Shown in pieces: positions 35,589-44,804 of a stretch of DNA of 64,000 nt. Source of the DNA: Porphyrobacter sp. (GTDB lineage Bacteria; Pseudomonadota; Alphaproteobacteria; Sphingomonadales; Sphingomonadaceae); assembly GCA_017744315.1 (NCBI GenBank), contig JAGIBN010000009.1, positions 62,001-126,000 on the forward strand, in the 5' to 3' direction. Position numbers and translations under genes: made by a program. The stretch's first letter is position 1, and each line of letters starts with the position of its first letter. Under the pieces are notes generated by a model, which was not told where the DNA came from, made no database searches, and saw only the letters and a list, made by a program, of their open reading frames with translations.

Positions 35589-36086
35589 TCAATTCTGTTT
35601 TCGCTCAATTACAACTTCTTCCGCCATCGAGGCGAGCGCAAAATTAACAATGCCTCTCTGATCAGACGAGAGTTTCCGGGTGATCTGCGCAAAATACTGC
35701 TGGCGCAGTTCGCGAATCAGTTTGAACTTCGCTTGACCCTCTTCGGTCGGGGCTATGACCATCGTCTTTCGATTTCCGGGCTGATATTGCCGATCGATCA
35801 GGTTCTTCAAAAGTAGCGATCTGACCGCCCGGCTTATTTCGGCCTGATCGACTTCCGCTGCTTCGCCCATGTAGCTCGCGGTCGCTGGTCCGGCGATGCA
35901 AACGAAGGCCAAGACGCGCCATTGAGCCACGGAAAGGTCGAAATCGGCCTGGAGTTGGTGAGACGTTTCGCGCTCGATCATCTTGGCCAGCAGCAACAAC
36001 TTCTGCGGCAAGCCGTCTTCGCTGAAGAGATGCCAGATCTTGGGCAGGCTCACCTCACCCTGCTTCGCCGCGCGAGAGCTAGACAT
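35589..36086 (-). CDS. MarR-family transcriptional regulator of the adjacent cluster
   Basis: About 165 residues. The winged-helix core runs from FDLSVAQWRVLAFVCIAGPATASYMGEAAEVDQAEISRAVRSLL to the wing RQYQPGNRKTMVIAPTEEG, a MarR pattern. Start choice is uncertain: an in-frame ATG at 36170 would add 28 atypical residues and place the start against a palindrome. It is divergent from the TBDR gene, and a TTGAC/GTCAA dyad lies between them. It probably represses the cluster and responds to an aromatic or acidic effector, as is common for the family. Confidence 0.82.
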   Translation of the reverse strand: MSSSRAAKQGEVSLPKIWHLFSEDGLPQKLLLLAKMIERETSHQLQADFDLSVAQWRVLAFVCIAGPATASYMGEAAEVDQAEISRAVRSLLLKNLIDRQYQPGNRKTMVIAPTEEGQAKFKLIRELRQQYFAQITRKLSSDQRGIVNFALASMAEEVVIERKQN

Positions 36087-36174
36087 TCTTGCAGCAGAGC
36101 GGGTCAGGTTCGTCCTCCAGCCAACTTTCGGCATCGATATATCGACCAGCCCAATGCCCGCAAGGTTCATTTTC

Positions 36175-36186
36175 TTGACAAGTCAA
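36175..36186. promoter_or_regulatory. Candidate MarR operator, site 1
   Basis: TTGACAAGTCAA: TTGAC and GTCAA arms with two central bases, between the divergent MarR and TBDR genes. Similar 12-mers recur at 41488 and 43306, both in control regions of the same cluster. Confidence 0.6.
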
Positions 36187-36268
36187 CAATTGCGCGGGAA
36201 GTTCTGTCCGCAGTGGCCAAAGGTTCCACCAGAGACAACACAATGCCTTAGCGCCGCAGGGAGAGACT

Positions 36269-39229
36269 ATGACCAAGGTGAAATACGGGCGCGCTAGGGC
36301 GCCATCGCTGAGGCAGGCGTCCAGCCTCGCTGCTCTGGCCCTCATGCTGGGCCTCGCTGTCCCGGCAACGGCGCAGGACCAATCCGCCGATCCACAGGTG
36401 GAGGCCGGCAACGCCGCCGAAGGCGATCCCATCGTGGTAACCGGCTCGCGGATCGGCCGATCAGGGTTCACGGCACCGACGCCCGTTACAGTCCTTGGTG
36501 AGGATCAGATCGCGCGCCAGGGAGCGTCCAACATCGCGCAGGTCTTGAATGAAATTCCCGCGTTTCGTCCCCAGAGTACCCCTTCGACGACGGCGATTTT
36601 CGTCAGCAACCTGGGCGCCTCGACTGCCGACCTTCGCGGCCTGGGGGGCAATCGCACCCTGGTATTGATCGATGGTCGTCGCGTCGTGGCCTCGACTGTC
36701 GCGGGGGGATCCTTCACCCCTGCCAACACCGTCGATCTCAATCTTGTACCTTCGTCCCTCATCGAACGAGTCGAGGTCGTAACCGGCGGCGCATCGGCCG
36801 CCTACGGTTCCGATGCCGTGGCGGGTGTCACCAATCTCATCATCAATCGCAATCTCGAAGGGTTGCGGGCGTCAGTCCAGTTCGGTGTATCGGATTCGGC
36901 GGACAACGATGAGTACCTGATAAGCGGAGCCTACGGCACCAAGTTTGCAGATGGCCGCGGACGGTTTGTAGCCGGCATTGAATATGTAAACACCAAAGGA
37001 ACTGGAGATTGCTACACTCGCGCCTGGTGCGCGGAAAGTTACAACACGATCAGCAACCCCTTCAAGGCCGGTAGCACGACGGAACGAGTGATCGCGGGCC
37101 AGCCTGCCACGATCATCATGCCGAACGCCCGAACGGCCACTGCATCCGTAAACGGCCTGATCATAGGCGGCCCACTGCGTGGCACCGAATTCAACCCTGA
37201 CGGAACAACCTTCGCGCACGACTACGGCGTTTACGGAGGGGCCGGTCTGTTCCAGAGCGGTGGCGGGGATCCGAGGCTGGCCTTTTACCAGTTTTTTCCG
37301 CTTTCGTCCGAGAGCCGGCGGCTCAACAGCTTTGCCAGCTTGGACTATGACCTGTCGGACAACGTCAACCTGTTCGTCGAAGGTTCGTTCGGGCATGTCG
37401 AGGGACAGATCCTCGGCTCTGCGCGTCGCGATATTTCGCCGGCGGGTTCATTTGGCATCTTCAGCGACAACGCGTTCCTTTCAGATGCGTTCGTTGCTCG
37501 TATGGCGACCGCGAATGCGCGCTGCGCGCCGTCGCTGCAAAGCCCGGTCGACACTCGCAATTGTGTTCCCTTCGGGCGCATCTGGAACGACATCGGCCCA
37601 CAAAGAGGTGATGTCAGCCGCGATACCTATCGCCTGGTGACCGGGTTCGATTGGGAGGTCGACAGCAACTGGACTCTCGACGGGTACTACCAATACGGCC
37701 AGACGGACTACTCTCAGCGGGGCTATAACACGACGATCAATTCGCGGGTGCGCAAGGCGATCGACGCTGTGGACGACGGCGCAGGAGGCGTAGCGTGCCG
37801 CGTCAATACGGACGCCAATCCGGCTAATGACGATCCGGCTTGCGAACCACTCAACCCCTTCGGCAACGGTTCTCCGAGCACCGCCGCGCTTAATTACGTC
37901 ACGGGTACGGCGATGCAGGATACGACGCTGACCCAGCACGTCGCGGCCCTGACGCTGAGAGGCAATCTCATCGACTTGTGGGCCGGTCCGCTGGCAGTGG
38001 CGGGCGGTGTGGAGTATCGGCGCGACGGGGTCACATCCCTCGTAGACCCGATCTCGGCGGCGAACGATTTCTTCACTAGCCCGGGCGGCGGTATCGTAGG
38101 CGGCTCACAGCATCTCGACGTGAAGGAAGGTTTCGTCGAGATGGCCTTGCCGCTGGCACGCGATCTTCCGTTTGCCCGGAGTGCCGAGCTCAACGGGGCG
38201 CTGCGCGTAACCGATTACAGCACGAGCGGGCAGGTCGAAACGTGGAAGATCGGCGCCAACTGGGAGCCGTTTGAGTTCCTTCGTTTCCGCGGCACCCGGT
38301 CGCGCGATATCCGAGCTCCGAACCTGTTCGAACTATACGGCGCGCCTCAGAGCTCTTTCCAGACCGTAGACGATCCCGCCAACGGGGGCGCGCGCGGGCT
38401 CTATCCCACGCTGCTCAGCGGCAATGCCGCGCTGAAGCCCGAAATCGCCAATACCTGGACCGCGGGCGCAGTCGTCACGGCCGGTTTCGGTTCGGCCGGC
38501 AAGTTGCGGTTCTCGGCCGACTGGTTCGATATCGCGCTCGACGGGGCGATCAGCACCTTGGGTGCGCAGACGATCGTATCGCGCTGCCAGGAAGGCAATG
38601 CGGACTTGTGCAATTTCGTTATTCGCGACGGATCGGGTGTGATCACCCAGATCATCAATCCTAACCTCAACCTCAACACCTTGATCACCCGAGGGTGGGA
38701 CTTCGAAGCGGATTATAGCGTTCCGCTGTCATCGCACTCGGACTTCAACGTCCGGGTCTTGGTGACCTACGTGAAGGATCTGATCACCATCGATACCGCC
38801 GGCGTATCGACGGACCGCGCCGGCCAGAACGGTTCGGGAGTTTCGCAACCCTCAGGCGTTCCCGACTATTCCATCAACGCATTCGCGGGCTACACCAGCG
38901 ACCGGTTCTCCACCCAGCTGCAGCTTCGCCACATCTCCAGCGGACTGTTCCAGGTCACGAACATCGGACCGCATCAGGAAGGCTATAGCCCGCTGCTGCC
39001 CAACAGCATCAACGACAACCTGGTCGAGAGCGTCACCTACGTGAACCTCAACGCCCAGTATCGGCTGTGGGAAAGCGGTGATCGCCACGTGGAGTTGTTT
39101 GGCGTAGTCAACAACCTGTTTGACAAGGATCCGCCCAACAACCTGCCTTCAAGTTTCGGACCGACCAATAACGTGCTCTACGATGTGGTCGGTCGCAGTT
39201 ACAAATTCGGGGTGAGGGTGGCCTATTGA
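36269..39229 (+). CDS. TonB-dependent outer-membrane receptor
   Basis: A 986-residue receptor with a GGGAGAG ribosome site. The signal peptide ends near PATAQDQ. A TonB-box-like DPIVVTGSRIG, a plug (NIAQVLNEIPAFRP ... LVLIDGRRVV ... AAYGSDAVAGVTNLI) and a full barrel ending in YKFGVRVAY follow. It shares the LIDGRRVV-type plug with the receptor at 11.3-14.3 kb. As first gene of the MarR-linked cluster it probably imports the cluster's substrate. Its stop overlaps a TTG start of the hydrolase gene (TTGA). Confidence 0.95.
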   Translation: MTKVKYGRARAPSLRQASSLAALALMLGLAVPATAQDQSADPQVEAGNAAEGDPIVVTGSRIGRSGFTAPTPVTVLGEDQIARQGASNIAQVLNEIPAFRPQSTPSTTAIFVSNLGASTADLRGLGGNRTLVLIDGRRVVASTVAGGSFTPANTVDLNLVPSSLIERVEVVTGGASAAYGSDAVAGVTNLIINRNLEGLRASVQFGVSDSADNDEYLISGAYGTKFADGRGRFVAGIEYVNTKGTGDCYTRAWCAESYNTISNPFKAGSTTERVIAGQPATIIMPNARTATASVNGLIIGGPLRGTEFNPDGTTFAHDYGVYGGAGLFQSGGGDPRLAFYQFFPLSSESRRLNSFASLDYDLSDNVNLFVEGSFGHVEGQILGSARRDISPAGSFGIFSDNAFLSDAFVARMATANARCAPSLQSPVDTRNCVPFGRIWNDIGPQRGDVSRDTYRLVTGFDWEVDSNWTLDGYYQYGQTDYSQRGYNTTINSRVRKAIDAVDDGAGGVACRVNTDANPANDDPACEPLNPFGNGSPSTAALNYVTGTAMQDTTLTQHVAALTLRGNLIDLWAGPLAVAGGVEYRRDGVTSLVDPISAANDFFTSPGGGIVGGSQHLDVKEGFVEMALPLARDLPFARSAELNGALRVTDYSTSGQVETWKIGANWEPFEFLRFRGTRSRDIRAPNLFELYGAPQSSFQTVDDPANGGARGLYPTLLSGNAALKPEIANTWTAGAVVTAGFGSAGKLRFSADWFDIALDGAISTLGAQTIVSRCQEGNADLCNFVIRDGSGVITQIINPNLNLNTLITRGWDFEADYSVPLSSHSDFNVRVLVTYVKDLITIDTAGVSTDRAGQNGSGVSQPSGVPDYSINAFAGYTSDRFSTQLQLRHISSGLFQVTNIGPHQEGYSPLLPNSINDNLVESVTYVNLNAQYRLWESGDRHVELFGVVNNLFDKDPPNNLPSSFGPTNNVLYDVVGRSYKFGVRVAY

Positions 39230-40938
39230 GCCGGCGGGTGGACAGGTCAGCACCTCAAGCCGAAAACCTGTCTGCCGGCAGGTTCGAGCCGATCATGCGC
39301 CTGGGGGTTGATCCTTCGACGGCCCCCAACAAGCCACCGCTTCCTCCACGCGACTACATGTCGTGGGAGGAAGAAGGCTTGCTGATCGAGCGCAACGTCG
39401 AAGTGCCGATGCGCGATGACGTGAAGATTCTGGTCGACATCTACCGGCCCGCATCGGAGCCCGATGCCGATCTGCCCATCATTCTGGGCTGGAGCCCCTA
39501 CGGAAAGCACGGTCTTTCGGCATCGCTTTGGCCACCATCGGGGGTAGAGGACGGGTGGATGTCGCGCTTCACTGCGTTCGAGGCACCCGATCCGTTATTC
39601 TGGTGTCCGCGGGAATACGCGGTTGTCTTCGCCGATCCGCGCGGGGCGTGGCTCTCCGAAGGCGACCTGCGTCACAATGGGATCGGCGAGGGCGAGGACT
39701 GTTACGATTGCATCGAATTTCTCGCTGCCCAGCCCTGGAGCAATGGCAAGGTGGGCATGACCGGCGTGTCTTACCTCGCCGCGATCCAGTATCTCGTCGC
39801 CTCGCTAAAGCCACCGCATCTGGCGGCGCTCAATCCCTGGGAAGGGTTTTCCGATTGGTACCGTGAGTTCGCTTATCATGGCGGTATTCGCGAAACCGGC
39901 TTCTTGCCCCGCGGCTCGGACAACCTGCGCTTTTCGCTGGGCAGGACCGAGGATACGGCTGCCAATGTCCTGGCCCACCCGCTGTATGATGACTACTGGC
40001 GCAGCAAGGAGATCGACCTCTCCGCGATCGATATTCCCGCCTATGTCGTTGCCAGCTGGTCCGACCAGGGCCTGCACACGCGCGGCACGATCGAGGCGTG
40101 GCGGCACATGACGTCACCGGACAAATGGCTCACGATCCATGGCGATAAGAAGTGGGCCAATTACTACCGTCCGGAAAGCCGCCAGAAGCAGGCGGACTTC
40201 TTCGATCAGTTCCTGAAGGGCGAGGACCGCGGTGTGAAAAGCTGGCCGCGGGTTTCGCTAGAGATCCGCGAGAGTGCGCAGCAGCGGCCGCAAAGGTCTG
40301 AAGGTGAGTGGCCGCTGGCGCGCACTGAATACCGCGCGCTCTACCTCAACGCCGCTGCGAAAGGGCTGCAAGAGCAGCCGGTGCAGACGGCGGCGTCGCT
40401 CAACTACGATCCTTGCGACCCTGCCGACGAAGCCGTGTTCGACTTCCGATTTGATGAAGACACCGAACTGACCGGCTATAGCAAGCTGAAGCTCTGGGTA
40501 GAGGCCGTCGGGGCCGATGATCTTGACTTGTTCGTGGCGCTGCAAAAGCTCGACGCCGAGGGCAAGCCGGTCGGTTTTTATTTCTACGCCTTCTACGATA
40601 ACGGACCCATCGCGCTTGGCTGGTTACGGGCCAGTCACCGCGAACTGGATGCGGCCCGTTCGACGCCCTGGCAGCCGGTGCACAGCCATCTGCGAGAGCA
40701 ATTGCTCCGCCCGGGAGAAGTCGTTCCGGTGGAAATAGAGATCTGGCCATCGTCCACGCTTTTCCGCGCCGGTGAGAGCCTCCGCGTCGTTGTCAAAGGC
40801 ATGGATATCTATCGCGATGCGCTGCCCAACCTGCCTTTTGCGAGGCACGAGGACTTGCGCAACAAGGGTCAGCACCTGATTCATGCTGGCGGATCCTACG
40901 ACAGCCACTTGCTCGTGCCTGTCGTTTCCCCGGCGTAG
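39226..40938 (+). CDS. CocE/NonD-family serine hydrolase
   Basis: About 570 residues from a TTG coupled to the receptor stop. The N-terminal X-Pro-dipeptidyl-peptidase-like alpha/beta domain includes VPMRDDVKILVDIYRP, the ADPRGAWLSEGDL motif and the nucleophile GVSYLA (Ser182). The C-terminal jelly-roll domain (SKLKLWVEAVGADDLDLFVALQKL) is the usual second domain. The family cleaves esters or amides such as cocaine-type esters and acyl-peptides. No signal peptide is visible, so it is probably cytoplasmic and acts after uptake. The substrate is unknown. Confidence 0.9.
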   Translation: MSRRVDRSAPQAENLSAGRFEPIMRLGVDPSTAPNKPPLPPRDYMSWEEEGLLIERNVEVPMRDDVKILVDIYRPASEPDADLPIILGWSPYGKHGLSASLWPPSGVEDGWMSRFTAFEAPDPLFWCPREYAVVFADPRGAWLSEGDLRHNGIGEGEDCYDCIEFLAAQPWSNGKVGMTGVSYLAAIQYLVASLKPPHLAALNPWEGFSDWYREFAYHGGIRETGFLPRGSDNLRFSLGRTEDTAANVLAHPLYDDYWRSKEIDLSAIDIPAYVVASWSDQGLHTRGTIEAWRHMTSPDKWLTIHGDKKWANYYRPESRQKQADFFDQFLKGEDRGVKSWPRVSLEIRESAQQRPQRSEGEWPLARTEYRALYLNAAAKGLQEQPVQTAASLNYDPCDPADEAVFDFRFDEDTELTGYSKLKLWVEAVGADDLDLFVALQKLDAEGKPVGFYFYAFYDNGPIALGWLRASHRELDAARSTPWQPVHSHLREQLLRPGEVVPVEIEIWPSSTLFRAGESLRVVVKGMDIYRDALPNLPFARHEDLRNKGQHLIHAGGSYDSHLLVPVVSPA

Positions 40939-40946
40939 CGGGCGCC

Positions 40947-41450
40947 CTACAGCAACATGAAGTAGTGGATTCGGTTGGCCCTGGGCACCTTCTCGGCCAC
41001 GCCGACGAAGATGTGCTTACCCAACCACTCATGCGGACCGGCGGGAACGTCGAACTTGGGCGAAACGCGCATGTAGTATTCGTGATGGCCGACCGGTTCG
41101 TTACGCGCCATGCGTTCCATCGCATCGCCCTCCGCCCAGCGATAACCGCGGCTTTGCAGGTAGATTACGGTACCATCGTCCGCCTCGAGAAAATAACGCG
41201 CGTCGAAATCGATCACGCCGTTCGGGCGCACCAGAGGAAAGTCGCCTCCGCTCATCGGAATAACGCGGCCCCGAATTCGGGGCCCTTCGAATGTCCCCGA
41301 CGCAGCCCATATGCCGGCGCGTGTCACACCCATGCTGCTCGGTTCGACCCAAACAGGTTTTGTAAGGTCTATGCTGACGGTGAAAGCAAATTCGAACTGC
41401 GGGGCGAACGGGTGAGCGGGTGGCTGGGAATTAGCCGGTTCCATATCCAT
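40947..41450 (-). CDS. DUF3237 family protein (copy 1)
   Basis: A 167-residue protein of the DUF3237 beta-barrel family. GPRIRGRVIPMSGGDFPLVRPNGVIDFDARY, DDGTVIYLQSRGYRW and the C-terminal GPHEWLGKHIFVGVAE are the conserved blocks. The molecular function is not established. Such genes accompany catabolic clusters and may encode small-molecule-binding or isomerase-like proteins. A related copy occurs at 44804-45274. A palindrome at 41488 lies 38 bp upstream of the start. Confidence 0.88.
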   Translation of the reverse strand: MDMEPANSQPPAHPFAPQFEFAFTVSIDLTKPVWVEPSSMGVTRAGIWAASGTFEGPRIRGRVIPMSGGDFPLVRPNGVIDFDARYFLEADDGTVIYLQSRGYRWAEGDAMERMARNEPVGHHEYYMRVSPKFDVPAGPHEWLGKHIFVGVAEKVPRANRIHYFMLL

Positions 41451-41487
41451 ACCTTCAAACCAAGGAGCTGGTGCTAGGCGAACAATG

Positions 41488-41499
41488 TTGATTAATCAA
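41488..41499. promoter_or_regulatory. Candidate MarR operator, site 2
   Basis: TTGATTAATCAA is a perfect 12-base palindrome between the NTF2-like gene and the first DUF3237 gene, upstream of the latter. It matches the motif at 36175 and 43306. Confidence 0.6.
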
Positions 41500-41519
41500 C
41501 GAAATCAGCACCGCTCGGT

Positions 41520-41906
41520 TTATTGGACCCGACAGGAGCGAATACGCGTAAAGCGCCCATCGACAAGGTCATAGAAAACGAAAGCGGTGCTCTGGCGGAT
41601 TTCGCCTGCGGCAAGAGGGCCGGTGGGAAAGTCCGGCCAGTCGTCATGGGCCCGAAGCGTTGTCAGGATCTCCGCGGCGCAAAGAGCGGGCGAACCTACG
41701 AAGGAAAGAAGCTCCACCCGCTCATCAAGTCGGGCCCGCACCTTGCGATAGAAATCCAGGACAGCGTCCTTTCCGACCGTTTGTATCGCCCGGCCGCGAA
41801 ACTCGACGCGATCGTCGTAAAACGCGCCAAATCCTTCGAAATCAGCAGAATTGAACGCCGCCAGATAGACCTCGAACCAACTGCGCGTTCCTGGCTCCAT
41901 GCTCAT
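41520..41906 (-). CDS. SnoaL/NTF2-like protein (copy 1)
   Basis: A 128-residue cone-fold protein (WFEVYLAAFNSADFEGFGAFYDDRVEFRGR ... VLDFYRKVRARLDERVEL). The NTF2-like superfamily includes isomerases, cyclases and dehydratases, and no catalytic set can be assigned here. The start codon overlaps the MFS transporter stop by ATGA, so it is cotranslated with that transporter. It is followed by DUF3237 copy 1, mirroring the second pair near 44.3-45.3 kb. Confidence 0.82.
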   Translation of the reverse strand: MSMEPGTRSWFEVYLAAFNSADFEGFGAFYDDRVEFRGRAIQTVGKDAVLDFYRKVRARLDERVELLSFVGSPALCAAEILTTLRAHDDWPDFPTGPLAAGEIRQSTAFVFYDLVDGRFTRIRSCRVQ

Positions 41907-43258
41907 GCGCGTGCTGGAGCGTTGGCAGCCTGTTCGTCGCGTGACATGCCTGTGTGACGGAGCAGCAGGACCAGCACAGCGACCACAAGCGGGCCGATCG
42001 CGGCAATTCCGAGGGTCGTTTCTAACGAGAAACCCTGTTCGATTGCGAATGCGCCGTAGAGCGGCGCCAGGACGCCGCCGATCCGTCCGGCCCCGCCGGC
42101 CCAGCCCAGCGCGGTACTGCGCATGCGGGGCGGATAGACTTGCGTGACGAGTGTGTTGAGCCCGCCCTGGCCGCCGGTCTGGACGAAATTCCAGAAGATC
42201 AGCACGGCAATGAACAGCGTGGCTTCAAACGGCACCCACGCCATCGCTACCAGCGAACCGGCAAGCGCGACGTAATATAGCGAGATCAACCGCGAGGGCT
42301 CGAAGCGATCCATCAGCCAGCCGATCGAGAGCATTCCCGCGATCCCGCCGAGATAGGAAATCATGGCTGAGATGGCGAAGCGCTGGATCGGAATGTCCTT
42401 CATTTCCTGGAAGAAGGTTGGCAACCACGAAGCGAGCAACGCGATATTTGTCATCGACAAGATGCAGGCGGCCCAGATCAACGCCGTCATCCAGGCCCGG
42501 CCTTCCATGAAGATGTCGAACAATCTGGCCTTCTGTAGGGTGGACGCGCCGGTGCCCAGGACGAACTCCTCGTCGCCGGACAGTTGGACCGCCGGGTCCA
42601 TGCGACGCAACGTGGCCGGAATGGCAGGGTCCCGCGCATTGCGCTCGGCCTGGTACTTCAGCGATTCAGGAACCAGCAGCAGAAGAAGCGGAATGCACAG
42701 AAGCGGGACGACGCCGCCGATGACGAAGCCGCTTTCCCAGCCATAAACGTCCAGCAACCATGCGGCGACGGCACCGCTGGCGGCGTTGCCGCTTGAGTAC
42801 CCGGCCAGCGCGACGGCAATAAAGATCGAACGTCGATGCCGAGGAGTCATTTCCGATATAAGCGCCAAGGCCATCGGCAGGCCGGCTGCCATGAACAGGC
42901 CTGCAATTCCGCGCAGTACCGCCAGTTGAGTGAGGGTCTGAGAATAAACGCTCGCCAGGGTGATCAACCCAAACAGGGCGCATGCCCAAATCAGCATGCG
43001 GCGCCTGCCAAATCGGTCAGCTAGCGGCGAAACTATAAAAGCTCCGGCGGCCAGCCCGATCTGCTGCGCCACGAAAAGCGTTGCCATGGCTTCCGGCGGT
43101 TGGCCAAAGTCGGCGGCGATTGCCGGGGCTATCTTTCCCACCACGAATATGTCGAAGCCATCGATAAAGCAGACCAGGCCGCAAACCAGTAGGACGGCAA
43201 TCTGCGTCCGTCCGATGCGTTGGCGATCAATGAAGCCTTCGATGTCGAAACGGGGCAT
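41903..43258 (-). CDS. MFS transporter, aromatic acid:H+ symporter-like
   Basis: A 451-residue transporter with 12 predicted membrane segments. CFIDGFDIFVVGKIAPAIAADF at the N-terminus and LADRFGRRRML between segments 2 and 3 are typical of the AAHS (PcaK/BenK-like) branch, as is the TALGWAGGAGRIGGVLAPLYG segment. It probably imports an aromatic or other organic acid across the inner membrane. A candidate operator (43306-43317) lies about 50 bp upstream. Confidence 0.88.
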   Translation of the reverse strand: MPRFDIEGFIDRQRIGRTQIAVLLVCGLVCFIDGFDIFVVGKIAPAIAADFGQPPEAMATLFVAQQIGLAAGAFIVSPLADRFGRRRMLIWACALFGLITLASVYSQTLTQLAVLRGIAGLFMAAGLPMALALISEMTPRHRRSIFIAVALAGYSSGNAASGAVAAWLLDVYGWESGFVIGGVVPLLCIPLLLLLVPESLKYQAERNARDPAIPATLRRMDPAVQLSGDEEFVLGTGASTLQKARLFDIFMEGRAWMTALIWAACILSMTNIALLASWLPTFFQEMKDIPIQRFAISAMISYLGGIAGMLSIGWLMDRFEPSRLISLYYVALAGSLVAMAWVPFEATLFIAVLIFWNFVQTGGQGGLNTLVTQVYPPRMRSTALGWAGGAGRIGGVLAPLYGAFAIEQGFSLETTLGIAAIGPLVVAVLVLLLRHTGMSRDEQAANAPARA

Positions 43259-43305
43259 GAAAATTATCCAACGGCTTCAAGTCGAGCATGTATTGCGTGA
43301 GTTAG

Positions 43306-43317
43306 TTGACTAATCAA
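43306..43317. promoter_or_regulatory. Candidate MarR operator, site 3
   Basis: TTGACTAATCAA lies just upstream of the leftward MFS gene. The arms TTGA/TCAA are perfect and the central four bases vary among the three sites. Confidence 0.6.
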
Positions 43318-43506
43318 GTATCGCTAACCACGCACCGGTTGGCCGTCACGACGAGATTCACGTGAGACCTTGGGGGTCACCCAGGGGGCGCTCAAGGGCC
43401 AAGATGACGGGCAACTGCATTCAGCGGTCGGGCAAGGTGGAGAGAAGCGGGAGTCTATCCTGAGAAATAATCGGGGCTAAAGTGCCTTACCCCGCAACGA
43501 GGAGCG

Positions 43507-44298
43507 ATGATGGATTTGCGCATTAGAGGCCGCAAGGCGATCGTGAACGGGGGAAGCACGGGGATGGGCCGAAGTGCGGCTTTGGCGTTGGCCAAGGAGG
43601 GCGTGGAAGTGTTTGTTTCAGCCCGACGTGAGGACCGTCTCGTTCAGGCTTGTAACGAAATCTCGGCAGAAACCGGGACGCTGGTTACGCCCGTTTGCGC
43701 CGATCACAGCAGTCCCGAAGGGCGCGACCGAATACTCGCCGCCTGTCCCGAACCTGACATCCTCGTTGGTACTTGCGCCCCACCTCCGATGACGCCGGAC
43801 TATCGGGCAATCACCGACGAACAATGGCGCGAAGCGATCGATATCTCGCTGCTCTCCCCGGTCGAGTTTATGCGGCGGGTTCTGGATGGAATGGTTGAAC
43901 GCAAGTGGGGCAGGATCGTCAATATCGCCACGGTCGCCGCGAAGTACCCCGGCGAAATTCGCATACTCTCTGGAAGCACTCGGGCGGCACTCGCCAACTA
44001 CACGATGGCCGTGTCGAAAGTGGTGGCCCGACACAATGTTGTTATCAATAATCTTCTGCCCGGAATGCATCATAGCGCGTTCGTAGAACAACAATTCAAC
44101 GAGAAGGCTCGCATGAACGGGACGAGTTACGAGGAGGAGGTGGCCCAGTTTTCGCGGGAGTGGCGTATCGCCGCCGGCCGCTTCGGAGACTGCGATGATG
44201 TCGGCACCTTCGTGGCCCTGTTCTGCAGCGAGCAAGCCAACTACATCACAGGGCAGAGCTTGGTGATAGACGGAGGTGCGACAACCTCGACGTTCTAG
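43507..44298 (+). CDS. SDR-fold protein lacking the catalytic tetrad
   Basis: A 263-residue protein with a Rossmann nucleotide motif NGGSTGMG (residues 14-21) and the C-terminal NYITGQSLVIDGG of classical SDRs. The catalytic positions are changed: LVGTCAPPP replaces the NNAG strand, IDISLL lacks the Asn, Thr142 stands for Ser, and LSGSTRAAL gives Ser155 and Arg159 for the YxxxK Tyr and Lys. It may bind a dinucleotide without normal dehydrogenase chemistry, or belong to a divergent SDR branch. Its stop shares CTAG with the convergent gene. Confidence 0.85.
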   Translation: MMDLRIRGRKAIVNGGSTGMGRSAALALAKEGVEVFVSARREDRLVQACNEISAETGTLVTPVCADHSSPEGRDRILAACPEPDILVGTCAPPPMTPDYRAITDEQWREAIDISLLSPVEFMRRVLDGMVERKWGRIVNIATVAAKYPGEIRILSGSTRAALANYTMAVSKVVARHNVVINNLLPGMHHSAFVEQQFNEKARMNGTSYEEEVAQFSREWRIAAGRFGDCDDVGTFVALFCSEQANYITGQSLVIDGGATTSTF

Positions 44299-44804
44299 GG
44301 TTGGTAGCTGGCGCCCTGCAAAGGCAACGGTTTGGGGCGGGCGACGCGCTCTCCCGTCTGGCCTGCAAAATCCTTCAGGATTGGACCGGACCAGTCGCGG
44401 ATTACACGCTGCGCGAGGCGCCATCGCCCGTCTTCTTCGCGAAACACATCCTCGTAATAGCCCATGACATTGAGCAGGTGAGGCCCATCACCCTGACGTA
44501 ACGCCACCGCGACGTAGGATCGGCTGTTAACGCCGGCTTCGCAGCGTGTAATGACGGTGTTACTCACATGATGCTGCCGGCCGGCGGAGCTGGGCAGGCT
44601 GCGGAAGAACGTGGCGAAGTGACGCAAGGCCTCATCTCCCTCCCACCGCTGCGGCTCTTCAAACGCGTCCCAAATGAGTGTTCCATTTCGGCAGAAGCAA
44701 TTCACAAACGCTTCCACGTCGCCTGTGTCGAGTGCCCAGGCGTAACGAGCGATGACGTCGTGAATAGCCAGCTGGTCAGCGACCGGAAGGGCGTGAGATT
44801 CCAT
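44295..44804 (-). CDS. SnoaL/NTF2-like protein (copy 2)
   Basis: About 169 residues from the ATG at 44804. The longer frame to 44885 overlaps the upstream gene and starts without family features. The cone-fold pattern is VADQLAIHDVIARYAWALDTGDVEAFVNCFC, then YYEDVFREEDGRWRLAQRVI. It is like the dehydratase or ring-cyclase-type SnoaL proteins found in aromatic and steroid catabolism. The start overlaps the DUF3237 copy-2 stop by one base (TGATG), giving a coupled pair. Confidence 0.84.
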   Translation of the reverse strand: MESHALPVADQLAIHDVIARYAWALDTGDVEAFVNCFCRNGTLIWDAFEEPQRWEGDEALRHFATFFRSLPSSAGRQHHVSNTVITRCEAGVNSRSYVAVALRQGDGPHLLNVMGYYEDVFREEDGRWRLAQRVIRDWSGPILKDFAGQTGERVARPKPLPLQGASYQP

